DNA from: Nocardia sp. SYP-A9097
GTDB taxonomy: Bacteria; Actinomycetota; Actinomycetes; Mycobacteriales; Mycobacteriaceae
Assembly (NCBI RefSeq): GCF_009649815.1
Contig: NZ_WJIC01000036.1
Span: forward strand, 1-63,489
Direction: 5' to 3'
Length of the DNA stretch: 63,489 nt
Shown in pieces: positions 61,801 to 63,489 of this stretch; the first letter of the stretch is position 1, and the number at the start of each line of letters is the position of its first letter. Position numbers and translations under genes: made by a program. The notes beneath the pieces are model-generated. The model saw nothing but the letters and a program-made list of their open reading frames with translations, had not been told where the DNA came from and ran no database searches.

Positions 61801-63489
61801 AATGGATCCGCGCCACCCGCGCCGAACTCGGCGACACCCCCCGTGCGAACCTGTCCGTCCCCGATCGAGCCCGCCTCGAACTGGCCGACGCCGCCCAACA
61901 CCAGATCCGCGCCCAGGACCGGGTTTCGCGCTGGGAAGCCGAACAGCAGCGCCTGGAAGCCGCCGCCCGCGCCGCCGCCGACACCCCCGAGGCCGCCGCC
62001 CAGCGCGCCCGCGACCTCGCCCGCACCGAACTCCAGCAGGCCATTACCCACCTCCGCGAGAGCACCGGCCTCAGAACCAGCGAACGCGACCTCACCCCGG
62101 ACCAACTCGACCGCGCCATGGCCGAGCTCGAACGCCAAACCGTCACCCGCGGCGACGGCGACCCCGCCGCGGCCTTCCAGCAATTGCGTTCCGCCGCAGA
62201 GCGCTGCCACAGCGCCGAAGCCTTCGTCGACTGGGTAGCCGAACACGCCCCGACCCGCCCCCTCGCCACCTCCGAACCCGCAGCCCTCCAACCGAATACA
62301 CCCCCGACCACCTCGGAAGCGGGCAAGCCCCATAGCAACCCCAGCTCCATCGAGCCGCAGGCTGGTTCAGGCCCGGGTAGGTCGGGGAGCGATCCCGGTT
62401 CGGCTGCGCCGCACGCTGGTTCCGGGCCGGGTAAGCCACATGGCGAGCCAGGTTCCGAGTCGGGCGAGTCCGACGGCGGGGCGACTCCGGCAAAGCCGGG
62501 TGGCCCGTCGCGCCCGGGTGCCGGTCCAGCCATAGCCGGTCCGGCGGTGCCGAGTGGCCCTGCTCCGGTGCACGGGGCGAATCCGGTTGCCGGGCAGCAT
62601 GGCTCGACCGAGAGCGGTGGTGATCCGGCGCACACCGGATCCGATCCGGCGGTGGCCGCACCCGAAACGCAAGCGGTGCAGCCTGTTACGGCGCAGCCCG
62701 GCGCCTGGGACGAGGCCGGTCCGGCGCGTGTACTGCAGCCGTCGAACCCACAGGTGCTCGCGCAGATCCAGCGGCATTTGGATACCGCGCACGCCGCGAC
62801 CGAACGTCGGTCGCTGGCCCTGGATCGGGCGGGTGATATCGCTCGGGCACTCCAGGTGGATCCGACCGGTCGCGGGGTGCTCGACCTCGAAGCGGCGGTG
62901 GTGGCAGCACTCGATGCGGAAGACGCGCACGTGCTTCAGGTCATCAATCACTCACCGCCGGGCATGCTTCCGAGCGAATACTTCGACCGGCGCGAGGTGG
63001 CGCAGCGTCGCCAGCACGAGCTCATCGCGATGCGGACCCTGTTGAATGCCGAGGTGAAGGAGGCTCTCGGGGCCCGGGTCACCGCGAACAACGCCAATCG
63101 TGCGGCCCTCACCCTGGCCCTGCGCGCCGCGCTGAACGAATCCGGCGCGGTGCCCCGGCCTCAGGTCGAAGGCATCGGCGTGTTCCCGCAGGAGCGCCGC
63201 GTCCTGGTCGTCTCCCTGCACCCGGACCCCACCACCGTCCTGTCCACCGCCGACCACGAAACTCTCGTGGCCAACGGCAATTCCATCGACTACCAACTCC
63301 TGCGCCTGTACGAACAGGGCACCCTCCTCCCCGACGGCACCCCCGCCACCACCCTCACCCTGACCGTCACCGACCTCCTCCCACCCGGCACCCCGGCCAC
63401 CCCCACCCCCGAACCCCCGCACCAACCCCCCGGCGGCACCCCACCCCCACCGCCACCCCACAACCCCCCGGTGGTCGAGCAGACAGTGC
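33882..63489 (+). CDS. Giant ESX polymorphic toxin 2, at least 9,869 residues, open at the window edge
   Basis: From ATG 33882 the frame has no stop to the last base: 9,869 codons, over 1 MDa. Order: 1-340 CpnT-like export domain; about 340-1130 low-complexity linker; papain-like domain (C1145, H1227, D1242); zincin 1 (H1752-H1756); two degenerate peptidase-like modules (about 2040-2515); blocks shared with giant 1 (41469-42960); zincin 2 (H3289-H3293); zincin 3 (H3614-H3618); then three repeats of about 1,550-1,730 residues joined by Pro-rich linkers; then another linker and a last globular part. The three repeats agree at protein level while differing mostly at silent positions, which shows this frame is the coding one despite long antisense open frames. 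No signal peptide. The end of the gene, any C-terminal toxin and any immunity gene are outside the window. Confidence 0.85.
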   Translation, partial: MIELPGSLEWLGWLVGMEWPEGNEDQMWALAQDWRTAGDELRNMVSSIDDAKYATLAAYTDGKGIEEMSRAFDSLSGKGGDKEATSLPDLAKYFDQIGESADGVGTEIEYTKLMFYSSLALLAGEIAAAWLSPATAPAVEALATALTRVAVRIIGREALDAILARVARMAGASLVKFFLKHAAIDTALGTLQEIGIQEWQVIEGHRKDINWTQVAVTTVSSAAGGMAAGPLGEWAGNRLSHAGVNHLVAARITGMGAGIVGAGAGFVAATGTQFVADVWQHGWDKAVENLANTQFDPRMLTAGITNGAISGDMHARAHHFWDSRLGGSGRNIPGIGFRPPEFNPGNLPGIHGGDLPGLHGNDLHGNGADNYGVNGNGHNGDGAGPHVGNGGDGSSLHPAGAPDSGDTGEHDNHRNDNTTTGEDRPRSTDQPGGVDNRGPAANDAKQSDPAAAQNGAGSHVDTSSNTSTNGHSPAESHSGAPSSADPGPRAGIPQNSDVAPTANSTAPAAAPSVGTSPGGSPGGAPVSGSAPSSGAPSSSGAPSSASPGSSASPSSSGAPGSASPGSSTSPSSGGAPNSASPSSGSPSTSPAGAGTTQTGGGSASPATSGASTPGANGASPATANTGAAASAGEGPRAGANAGANPASGGSAGAAPNANAANGSGANSGVNAGSNPNSASNANAGATPDRGTPASDQRATSAAPRAGDSTAPRPTDGAAPRTDVRPETARPQAGPDSRSDARPTAAAAQPKPATPESAASHANSSGEPHSTHTAETETPATKPEAAAPKSDHDVSGVKPESDAPSTRPEADTSKPAADAPDTHPDADHRAAEADSPDPATRPESENGSLDHTDTPESRHDSPDASKDSPDSTPRQDDSAPRDSDTTTRPESDSNTRDRSDDPQHQRDLPRTDEAASRDSDVNPRPESDEGARDKSDTTPRPESDDGSRDHSDSPEPERDSPNTRHDDSEVRADSDDPARSADDLMPDRSEGPENQRDSPNARPDDSQVRTDSDDPAKTRAARDGESDGVRPEGDRPSDDEHRAHRDDPDALLVAPVPVGDGPAARNHDGSQHRPADSGRRPETDASGDRSPRARKPEDGADRRAGLPDRGDGAAVHPGSLDDGAQPAVRPPDSADGEAQRSNRGRCGELSLRLLSDITGSDRIRVPERTIGASGMTRDELVSAAGGQLREYPDHEAIADRLRELGPGSAALVVDHYAGDADAYGVGAHAYLLVNEGGEIVVKDPAAGREHGFPPVVPRETQGTHAILFKPDGDPVHKLAAKQRNMLNERVRIGQNQPVRFLRTSDEVRLDLAGINAYGRDAWSDAHARLTDEHRAALRAYLGSTDSAHPRDPGAPRPADIRAALHGVAEPTPEVARARDLIDSALNLHPLDEPVMVTLGLNSNPFGADLAGLVGTTQHMPDYLHAMLGAVPAMDGISHHIELVLPAGTPALFLHDLSANGPDLPMMLLAHGLDLHIDSVDARGEGHYGVRATVLPLTIDATPTRTPEPHPDARTPRPDTQTTPDLSTPRPDPSITRPDPETPQPEPDQVRRPDGPTADEPGARRVSEDEAEGPEFLDDGDWGTVDHTQPVDDSSDHGAADHHSPLDGGSGDDSPPNAPDWAPPPDDSWSGKNAEEIERALRADFGLDVDGFDKTNVHPEVLREFARAVEDMLTRHPYIDLKRVVIGPILDDNVYAVAPAAEGPDGRSHADSIVLNEKFAADPQELHRRIAENEADGIRVPGASARPVYSTLVHELGHGVDFAGQETAGQRAFDALADFYEEKYGQIRDNHEGFDTWLRQLSKYSFNEDGMFFAQEALPEAFTDVELNGDAASEPAKVLNQVLVDAAREHWLAAGNTLDAPASHFVDTSEPPRAQPITSKPPEPIAADSPRPQPFAADSPQPIVPDSPHSQPISSDATSPQSISDYATDPSGPPTEPNSPADSTGRTDEPPEEPGAQPVRPQSPDDSGEGSNGLHHEPLPEDSAPTATDSGFSDLQDREPNSRRVDDHVPPEQRAVRDLAYPENAPDTWAGRPAAPEVIAVSEVLAHTEIGRETLAALRDAGVTLRLTDTEGLGAPDSYNADTRELVIDTHGRDQLEQASAVVAAVAHLDALTTTPTDRAHDPVSSGDAVREFGDDSARVGDADPLSRDDAPVGEAPASRDQALHSAAESFGRQAEFDRALRDAGYDPAGGSLRDRAEAEYRRSVQDDYLTAGEAAAAEARSRTPEVSEAELRRIAHEAGIEALLADERFTGGADEDLPLGLAGENTAPPVHGREDPESLAGPWQEHPEPLALDVARDQVRLTALGHESGTPVSHWAVQTLDRHGVDIRFSGEPEASINTTPDGRTQRGPLFGYDPATNTVVLPYPVGSYEHAVAELVHAAFLADAVHSVDGPLERFDLTRGEYVQSMLGRHSEGLALSFENRRVWYANSGFERPPVRDPLERAFLETREKALDTAQRAYKGNDSATQRMLEAAAYRAAVREVTARITTDGPLVGHRDLGVVRGAEWDRAHGISPSDEPSPAPAPKGKDTPEACDRRAADYAIEIEHLRLLRESGTPILVGPAERAYTAAYDKALDRPGRTGTPESRAYEAGVDALRKYLKKTGLDAAEVAFDVVRSYGEADESRWGRPALTDTPGIETPRVSDPHPDLPRIPEPRSDLPRAHTPASEVPPPVKAPEHSAPRSELAAADPIASDGGPVHGEDSAAHPVRGADTELSRRAAEVELQRAGHLGERLTDQVIRTRDTVRTKATLVVFAPEGGHMRALRELAASDPRYADALWDGFHRIEYREVTPAGDDARVRSLFADEAEGSMRKPSHREAVAEMLAHYLRYREEGSTTLGFDQWMRQLGSDAFEHTTRPKFSLRRDGMHEQVPTRLSDRFVREGHRLAEGDRSVTYPHPAAVARDLMTRRLPMPDLANGATDEHRARDRDRYSRFPMKIGTVDLNLWLERDGHGGWRVPPPTGAGTPSDVLAARFQHMTDTDPQRLADRISARMLDGAAPLTGEPERPRGLWDRLTDRFGGRDTEPPANRALPARDEATGPTHPDRSGEPGEAPRSRPETDGDGHRPEDGPQRRMVVPDDNSNADSTRPHEDSTQPHADSAHPHEDSAQPHEDSVRPHEDPAHPHDDSSTDESHPVDPEPDWSPRPDDEWSKLDPQQIEDRLAERWNLEIDGFQDPRIDVEVLREFARAVDDMLTLHPDTKLRALEVDDFTPDPEDGEPPAEGESGNDMKDVAAFVDEETGPDGRISAEAIVLNMDLAEHPEKWAALARAAEANGTFMPGHGDRPVYATIVHEFGHVLELHGEARALDLAFKTLLDHYKATRDTKIGFYNWLKELSHYSFDKFGDFNPLEAVAEAYSDVTRNGDAASEPAKVLYKLLIDQAALRETEPVRPQDPDATPADRNGPRPVDGPQQRHMALPDGAPHDSHAPQHDSTARHSDSLASHEDSPAQHGNSPAPHEGSVHPHEDQTSDAAHPADENPDWSPRPDDQWSDLNPRQIADLLKEHWPELEFVGFDKPRIDVEALREVARAVDDMMTLRPDNQLSTVRIDRFIGEREDVSASVSDGIGRDGKIAATTLRVNVEMVRNPEKWAGWARDAEDAGGATPGHADRPLYATIVHEFGHVVELTGESRALRIAFDTLAAHYKETRGTSDGFYSWLDQLTDYSFDKYGLFNPLEALAEAYADVVLNGDAATEPAKVLHQLLIDSAALRGTPLPPIKLSFAPKFVDDETHWHGGDTTPAPPTEPYTPFNPDGTLKPPQDPPSRNMVSGNPEEEPTVPVTPRVPASEQPTVELPGAESPTVELPGSESPTVELPTPESPTVELPGSEASTVELPAPHSDGEGANTVVLPVDPAVVSPALRDVADHLRQIPPQQETVQRTPEAQAQVTRLVDALGLGDALTRHPDPIAALRHIAEIAHARDLFGDPEHNRPPSALRPEDFHPLDPAERRAAEEFQRSGANNPRLESGTPTRDLPLNPWDAPIREGASTEPRALHLSELRDDIAARLRLSEDDLTPHRLAEIAGELQYRNLLRTGAIEELAHLAEHHDNATDPARRAEIAAARDDWARLLGRDPQDLAPQHRETTLAELRDETLRRAEDVADLVAAANYTGDTSTTRHMVLEADGERVHVRVHTDSDGTQRIEVATRPALPEPPSTPKTTPEPPHRSLVRKLWDALKGGYGGYTPKYGSGSKQDGKYQVEIVHDVGHLVHDHELENLKDGFNPVRLGKEAATIWKVRERMPLLRLLSNRIPDVSGDAVPMRTRNGGEYQPWLTEADPRLRAAVEDSLRLSGQAAPAELPPGQVHPELPPGQVHAELPPAQGDSSNHAEEQPHPPHSPDLPQPFADAIDARAEALAELLRQAGRADIDIKTVDAETLRRALDESKYLALRRAGAIEGLASAAERYNTENARIAYSDEVSFTDNDPLSRFLREVALSQGENHPLLKWEGVNNSAEPGREFDNLSEDDANTRKEGVLFENALLRDQIRDERSNWAQLLGIDLDSLAPGGPLERTLATERMQVRDHIDALNELSTAVDDFLHADAAAREQQQLVVDDIAHNWLDEHGGVTLDPGIGIYPGDAPGDPHRLVVMRGEADHDAHLANVLAERPLLGELLNSGALHLDYRLALIDEHGQVSILESERPPQVRFQEVDVDGRRMPVTMLRNDDGSWRVASPGLDAVAPHPDSATPSAPRDPDLVRAARNEVAARLTQYHMDLHSGRLADTIAALHHDNALRAAQIEGMADFIRTSDAIDSFHDLDRVRENLANRAGVGVDELTAAHLAEMLSAAETPAALRTQLVKDLIDYAKQLRGVDEAAALAARDRLAVRLGIEPEELFPKKHSKDLKSYAPDPKGIHPSALRRAITDLVVRPGDSPNQLRGALTEYISALGAIDPFTDGLRFDPNTDPRIAEGELPIHRGEAVPPLVDLMNERVGEPPTSDAPSMAADAWSRLLGVDLGSDPKRWAEVYEVYRDGKIDKHERLTPERLDEVLQKLRGEVAARTADINELARLAAEHNGLTEPAPAPVSTDAKHLAAELGRARADLDNARVIRDHDLSRIPVEPVRAIGDSDLRPGRLNGTLDYLGTREPRSTSQAQLDQRVAALRASAEEHNRLTDRVAELQSALDTAVSESAHPSDTPIEAWRRELERAHADLREVIGTLPLDPADLTPDNYIAAIDEVVGRRMPVQELDAWNEHVLDIVDAARRVHLAENGLAAAQSDAVDAMRAGETPRESARRSLADAEFDLRTAELVREITGIGREDPTTSSRQPTADPQARAEMAAATDRVDRARDVVSRWQAELARLESAAATAAEPVTDVANRARDTAHDALREAITNLREVTGLRTSEADLTPTHLAETMADLQSSTVRLTQGDPADAFTQLRTAAEQFHRADAFAQWVTDTFTPHPDPTPDPRKAWADYPRPDSETPATDPRKAWADYPRPDSATPPTDPRLEWGNYPAQSNGEAPIDSRRDGGEEPPQHPGAPGDSDPGGPTPARPGGPKPGMDPAASESAPTDPRGPWADYPRPHNDSASPADPEPGMAGGDEPPGERPLAAAASEPEGSPWLRRQLAVQADWRARMESEHAAWLRDIADASEPGSATESWARFQAEAAENLARVSAERADFLWERAGGRPDLGDDSAPPVGPRPDGPPDSGPSDAGGRAIHPDGDPTADTSPADRTRPDSGEPPTDPRIEWGDYPAQPNAEAPPVDPRVDWADYPTRPDAEAPTVEVDTSKFAVPPSEAPTVEVDTSKFAVPPSEAPTVELTHPVTAEVTVRDPGAVAPVNEGAGELHSAETRTMEVSTADPAHPVDPAVASPALRALGDHLRETPGPLVGPRDLVREAYGRQLAHDLGLGEAMRRHVDPLGSLREVAEMARARGHFGDPEQGRPPVSMRSDDLGKLSPAERQAGQFPQSRPEPAGQPRRDLPLEPWSRVNRDMSHDDPRVLTLDELRTEIADRLGLTDQQRSTQQLPDVAGELQYRNALRAGAIDALDRAMRHYDQSTDPGDRARLAADRDEWARLLGVRDPQSLDPQHRDATLAALHDETLRRAADIADLMAATFHTPDPADGARLVLAAGDDRVHVRITEAPDGTRHIEAAPRPDLPKPSSTKEVEVAKRPGLLRRIWQRMMGGYHADTPKYPSGSGWDKKGQVNLTHGLGDLIHNDLLAHIDDDFNPVRAAKEIATIYQARERMPVLWRFTGKIAEISGDAIPMHTRDGEEYQPWYSEADPRLRAEVEESLRLAGLPTEEDYARIAAGQANSEGAHPNPDRAIPNPEHAQSNSERPQLEPPGERNWGPNLPEPLVSALEARDAALADLVRAAAQHRIELPDADPATLRRAVDEATYQLMRRAGAIEALRDAAARFNVEDERIPYSPVSIFDKDPLGRYVRETRLAELQRVEEERAQRRREEAGADPDDDSLEFRPREPRASLLDAAGVNNGGEWARHFDDPDEQLSSRREGQLFEDALMRDQIRDERSNWAQLIGESLEGLSDTEIRHTLGDLRMALRDSVDQLGGFIDAVDHFQQLEGEARARATELVDIAAHVWLDAQGGVMLEPGVGVYPGEPNRLVVISGDVDHHVRLADALAARPDLGALLNRGDLQLDYRVVGLHDDGRLHIMDREPPQALYQKVNAQGERLPALMLRDGDGPWRVVQASTDPVIPHLEPSTEPAVPRDPDVVRAERNAVAARLSVYRMDLGPGKVLEDTIRALRHDNALRAAQIEGMADFIRSSDAIDNFHDLDRRLENLAHRLGLDPENLSPTRLAEAMADPSMRQVRRLQAVGDLLDYAKVLRDNVDSGAVLAARDRLAHRLGVEPEELYSSKHVVDKKLGEVVGYAPDPKSTSPKELLNAVNDLLHRSGDNPELLAALGEYVGALSDLDPFRQNLRFDPFSDPRAADGEVPIHDRDAPALLRALMSESIGEPPVSDNPSQAAGVWSRLLGVDLGNIPRTVALYTEHGGALHDRLSPQQLSEVLRVLESGDTRAAYDAYRDSTPDKDRANLLTPDELTTAVDRARNARYAEVYEYYRDGKIDKHERLTPEKLAETVETMRAEVAAREADIKELERLAAEHNQLTRPPEPEPPQRNLDELAGDLAAARHEFDLARDGREYAVGRMYLENNRPILDSDLTPERIAGTADYLGTRNAAEAGTLPTHEQRIADLVAAAGEYSRTETRVSELEAKLARAVENERGTDETPVDVWQRQLDSARTDLQALIDADPSLARAGLDRVVDQVDQMSRMPLDQADVWTDDLVPLRDAVHRYQHAQEFLDLAHTDAAAAARAADTPEQAARRGLADAQRELLAATALRDAVLFGLPFTAADLTPNWVDATRREFADAHRPNLPAADRARLDLADAVDRQHRAQDRVSRWEAEQTRQSAIAAITADTPEAAAQRAHEAAQTNLREAITNLREATGLNVDESRLTEANLEATMQELQGSTIVNATADPGAAFRQLRSAAEQFHRAEAFSDWVANHAATPPIDPRIAFATREEPAIDPHESNANTPPETVPVTRPLDPRVAWAGLDDAAQGPKTEAGGAGDGTPPNNPPRTPGPDREEGPNGSSDPEDPTPGGSPSSGPTPIRPATPGASAEPTAPQPKSADSAASETHSKPLEGEPATDPTKGENAADPGTRPVDPRVAWAGLGDDTGAHGPHTAADGAGDGNPPHSPPRASSASGPEEGSGSSADHTDPAAAVREETHEATVEATVRDPLAEAVPVHEGAVDPHSAETQTMEVPVAATEGAVVHPVDPAVASPALRAVADFLRESPTGEVSPLRIAERDAYARQLAEDLGLGQALTRHGDPLSTLWEIAEMARAREHFGDPEQGVAPSAMGRDDFRPMSVDDVYRGEKYWRTEVAPEELRAIDNERRALGLDDHSAPTELEHATRPELPAAQPRPEAATTATGPDAARTRPDGLEQTRPDLSEAETQPIPGPGQTLRELPLAPWAEANRPAPQAEPRALALEELRTEIADRLGLSDAERTPPRLSEVAGDLQFRNLLRAGGIEALEQAGIRHEAETDPEARALHAADRDDWARRLGVDPERIATPRELNTVLRELRTETLRRAADVADLMAAALYNPADGLRAVLEADGNRVHVRLTDGPDGTHRVEVAGRPDLPAHPVPKTEEAKPRPSLLRRMWRRMMHGFHDHTPKYPSGSSQDKKFFISLANSFGREIHHHELEHLDAEHDDLNPPRVWKELATFVKSREHIPLVQSWPWLAEKFGRVADISADVIPMYTRDGEEYQPWYSEADPILRAEVEESLRLGEMPTEADYLAEAAEQQAALPPAEPTLPEPTHVTDWGPSVPEPLAAAIDARDVALADLTRIAGAQRVELSGLDRESLDRALDAETHQLIRRAGAIEALRDAAIRFNEQDQAVPYSEVSFLDKDPLGRYVRESHLVDVQAIEAEKAARRRELAGVDPDDTSLEWRPRQPPVTALDFLGANNGGEWARHFDDIDQERPESRAGRLFEDALRRDQIRDERSNWAQLLEVPLQSLETPEGIAHAIADLRMQLRDGYDRFVELSSAVDDFVHADTDARARASELSDGIARAWLEAHGGVELEPGVGVVPGDRPGDPNRLVVIHGDTNLDVRLANALAAHPELGAQLNHGELRLFYREIGLTPDGPFVRAVRAPEAFYHELNVEGRRVPTLLLRDGDGAWRTVQPEHVALEPHTTPSTEAAVPRDPDVVREERNAVAKRLSTYTMDLGENLARTIAGLEQDNALRAGQIEGMADFIRASDAIDSFHDLDRTLKNLAHRLKLDPEAMTPETVAQALADPGIRAARRLQAVEDLLGYAKALNESGVKESVLLAARDRLAERLGVPPEELYAHKHKIDKPTNEVIGYGPKPESTSPKAVLEAINNLLHRTGERPQLLAGLAEYVRTISDLDPFRQNMRFDPFSDPRVADGELPIHGGKASALLRALMNESLGEPPISDHPPEAAGVRNRLLGFEIDNVERQVRLYTKYAKELHDWVTPAQLAEVLNNRERGTWEQAYDAYRAGVEDPAKALTSDQLSDLVQKVRNARYTEVYEFYRDGKIDKHERLEPKEFDQVLETMRAEVQAREADIKELARLAAEHHDLTNPPEPEPPLGTPRELTAELAEARHRLDLARDGRDYAVGRMYLEDNRLLRESDLTPQRMPGTADYLGTRLAAEAGTLPGHEQRISDLVDAARAYSDAETRVTELESALRQAVETEAGPAETPVEVWQRQVDSARTELEAVIAADPGLARLGFDRVLDRVDRMSEMAHDRADVWTDELVPVRDAVQNYRLTQEFLATAQDDAVAAYREGATPEQTAQRELSNARIELEGASALRDTLLAFDPALTANDLTREWIRATRAELGDTPRANLSVPDRARLELADAAQHQIRAQDRVSRWEAEQQRLEAAARAAADTPEAAAQRARDLARTELQQAITHLRESTGLRTSERDLTPDQLDRAMAELERQTVTRGDGDPAAAFQQLRSAAERCHSAEAFVDWVAEHAPTRPLATSEPAALQPNTPPTTSEAGKPHSNPSSIEPQAGSGPGRSGSDPGSAAPHAGSGPGKPHGEPGSESGESDGGATPAKPGGPSRPGAGPAIAGPAVPSGPAPVHGANPVAGQHGSTESGGDPAHTGSDPAVAAPETQAVQPVTAQPGAWDEAGPARVLQPSNPQVLAQIQRHLDTAHAATERRSLALDRAGDIARALQVDPTGRGVLDLEAAVVAALDAEDAHVLQVINHSPPGMLPSEYFDRREVAQRRQHELIAMRTLLNAEVKEALGARVTANNANRAALTLALRAALNESGAVPRPQVEGIGVFPQERRVLVVSLHPDPTTVLSTADHETLVANGNSIDYQLLRLYEQGTLLPDGTPATTLTLTVTDLLPPGTPATPTPEPPHQPPGGTPPPPPPHNPPVVEQTV
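34890..37290 (+). other. Low-complexity linker of giant 2
   Basis: About 800 residues lack a fold. An initial Gly/Asn/His stretch (LPGIHGGDLPGLHGNDLHG) is followed by Ser/Ala/Pro/Gly repeats (GAPSSASPGSS; 35440-35650), Ala/Asn/Gly (35740-35950), and a long Asp/Arg/Ser/Glu-rich charged part (RPESD, DDSQVRTDSDDP; 36300-37000). Such a spacer would hold catalytic domains away from the export domain. Confidence 0.75.
37290..37720 (+). other. Papain-like domain of giant 2
   Basis: Cys 1145 is in NRGRCGELSLRLL, His 1227 in GVGAHAYLLVN and Asp 1242 in IVVKDPAAGRE. The block FPPVVPRETQGTHAILF follows, matching giant 1 (FPPIAPRELRAVSTIL). Same family as the giant 1 domain. Confidence 0.65.
38750..39420 (+). 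other. Zincin domain 1 of giant 2
   Basis: STLVHELGHGVDFAG gives H1752, E1753 and H1756; FDTWLRQLSKYSF follows, then EALPEAFTDVELNGDA with E1814/E1818 as possible third ligand. The pre-motif region (FGLDVDGFDKTNVHPEVL) resembles giant 1 (HGVRLSGLNTVGVHPDSV). Confidence 0.75.
40006..41430 (+). repeat. Two degenerate metallopeptidase-like modules of giant 2
   Basis: Copies five and six of the module seen in giant 1. The core helix is VVAAVAHLDAL in one and VAELVHAAFLADAV in the other, so HExxH is absent in both. The second ends in GAEWDRAHGISPSD, almost the same as giant 1's AEWDRAHGISGSS. Confidence 0.6.
43131..43257 (+). repeat. 21-base tandem repeat (PHEDS heptads)
   Basis: Six imperfect 21-base units encode RPHEDST, QPHADSA, HPHEDSA, QPHEDSV, RPHEDPA and HPHDDSS in giant 2. 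The His/Asp/Glu-rich spacer sits just before zincin 2. A shorter related stretch precedes zincin 3 (44190-44280). Confidence 0.8.
43300..44030 (+). other. Zincin domain 2 of giant 2
   Basis: ATIVHEFGHVLELHGEARAL gives H3289, E3290 and H3293. The block FYNWLKELSHYSFDKFGDF follows, then LEAVAEAYSDVTRNGDAASE with E3347/E3351. Confidence 0.75.
44310..45010 (+). other. Zincin domain 3 of giant 2
   Basis: ATIVHEFGHVVELTGESRAL gives H3614, E3615 and H3618. FYSWLDQLTDYSFDKYGLF follows, then LEALAEAYADVVLNGDAATE with E3672/E3676. It is closer to zincin 2 than to the others, so the pair probably arose by local duplication. Confidence 0.75.
45222..45371 (+). repeat. 30-base tandem repeat (SPTVELPGSE)
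   Basis: Five imperfect 30-base units encode E(Q/S)PTVELPG(A/S) strings in the linker before long repeat R1. Related TVE(L/V) strings recur in the linker before R2. Confidence 0.8.
45417..50058 (+). repeat. Long protein repeat R1 of giant 2 (about 1,547 residues)
   Basis: Starts DPAVVSPALRDVADHLRQ and ends AEQFHRADAFAQWV. Landmarks shared with R2 and R3: AGELQYRN.LR.GAI, TPKY.SGS..D, YQPW.(T/S)EADP.LRA, RRAGAIE.L, RDQIRDERSNWAQL, HGGV.L.PG.G.YPGD, ALRAAQIEGMADFIR.SDA, YRDGKIDKHERL, GTADYLGTR-like and VSRW.AE. No named domain recognised. Largely helical with one beta-rich segment. Confidence 0.85.
50076..51120 (+). repeat. Pro-rich linker with DPR.(A/E)W(A/G)(D/N)YP motifs
   Basis: The linker between R1 and R2 holds six copies of a short motif such as DPRKAWADYPRPDS (near 50076, 50131, 50190, 50389, 50908 and 50968). 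Three relatives (DPRIAFA, DPRVAWAGL) lie after R2 (56269-56740). A helical block, WLRRQLAVQADWRARMESEH (about 50540-50740), interrupts the linker. Confidence 0.75.
51018..51119 (+). repeat. 51-base tandem duplication (EAPTVEVDTSKFAVPPS)
   Basis: Two adjacent 51-base units differ at one base, followed by a partial third unit (EAPTVELTHPV). The near identity shows a recent duplication in the R1-R2 linker. Confidence 0.95.
51273..56253 (+). repeat. Long protein repeat R2 of giant 2 (about 1,660 residues)
   Basis: Starts DPAVASPALRALGDHLRE and ends AEQFHRAEAFSDWVAN. It carries the same landmarks as R1 in the same order and has extra residues after the helical segment at 54100-54900, including AYDAYRDSTPDKDRANLLTP. 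It is most similar to R3 (for example DPFRQNLRFDPFSDPR against DPFRQNMRFDPFSDPR). Confidence 0.85.
57063..62250 (+). repeat. Long protein repeat R3 of giant 2 (about 1,730 residues)
   Basis: Starts DPAVASPALRAVADFLRE and ends AERCHSAEAFVDWVAE. All landmarks are kept: EWARHFDD, IRDERSNWAQLL, GGVELEPGVGVVPGD, AGQIEGMADFIRASDA, YRDGKIDKHERL, GTADYLGTR. It has an additional 60-residue segment near 57300-57600 relative to R1. Confidence 0.85.
62290..63489 (+). other. Linker and last visible globular part of giant 2
   Basis: A Pro/Gly/Ser linker (62290-62700) precedes a helical part (NPQVLAQIQRHLDTAHAATE; QRRQHELIAMRTLLNAEVKE). A beta segment with VEGIGVFPQERRVLVVSLHP follows, which resembles the 'VYPGD..RLVV' segment of the long repeats. 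The final bases are Pro-rich (TPEPPHQPPGGTPPPPPP) and still open, so more domains follow beyond the window. Confidence 0.6.
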
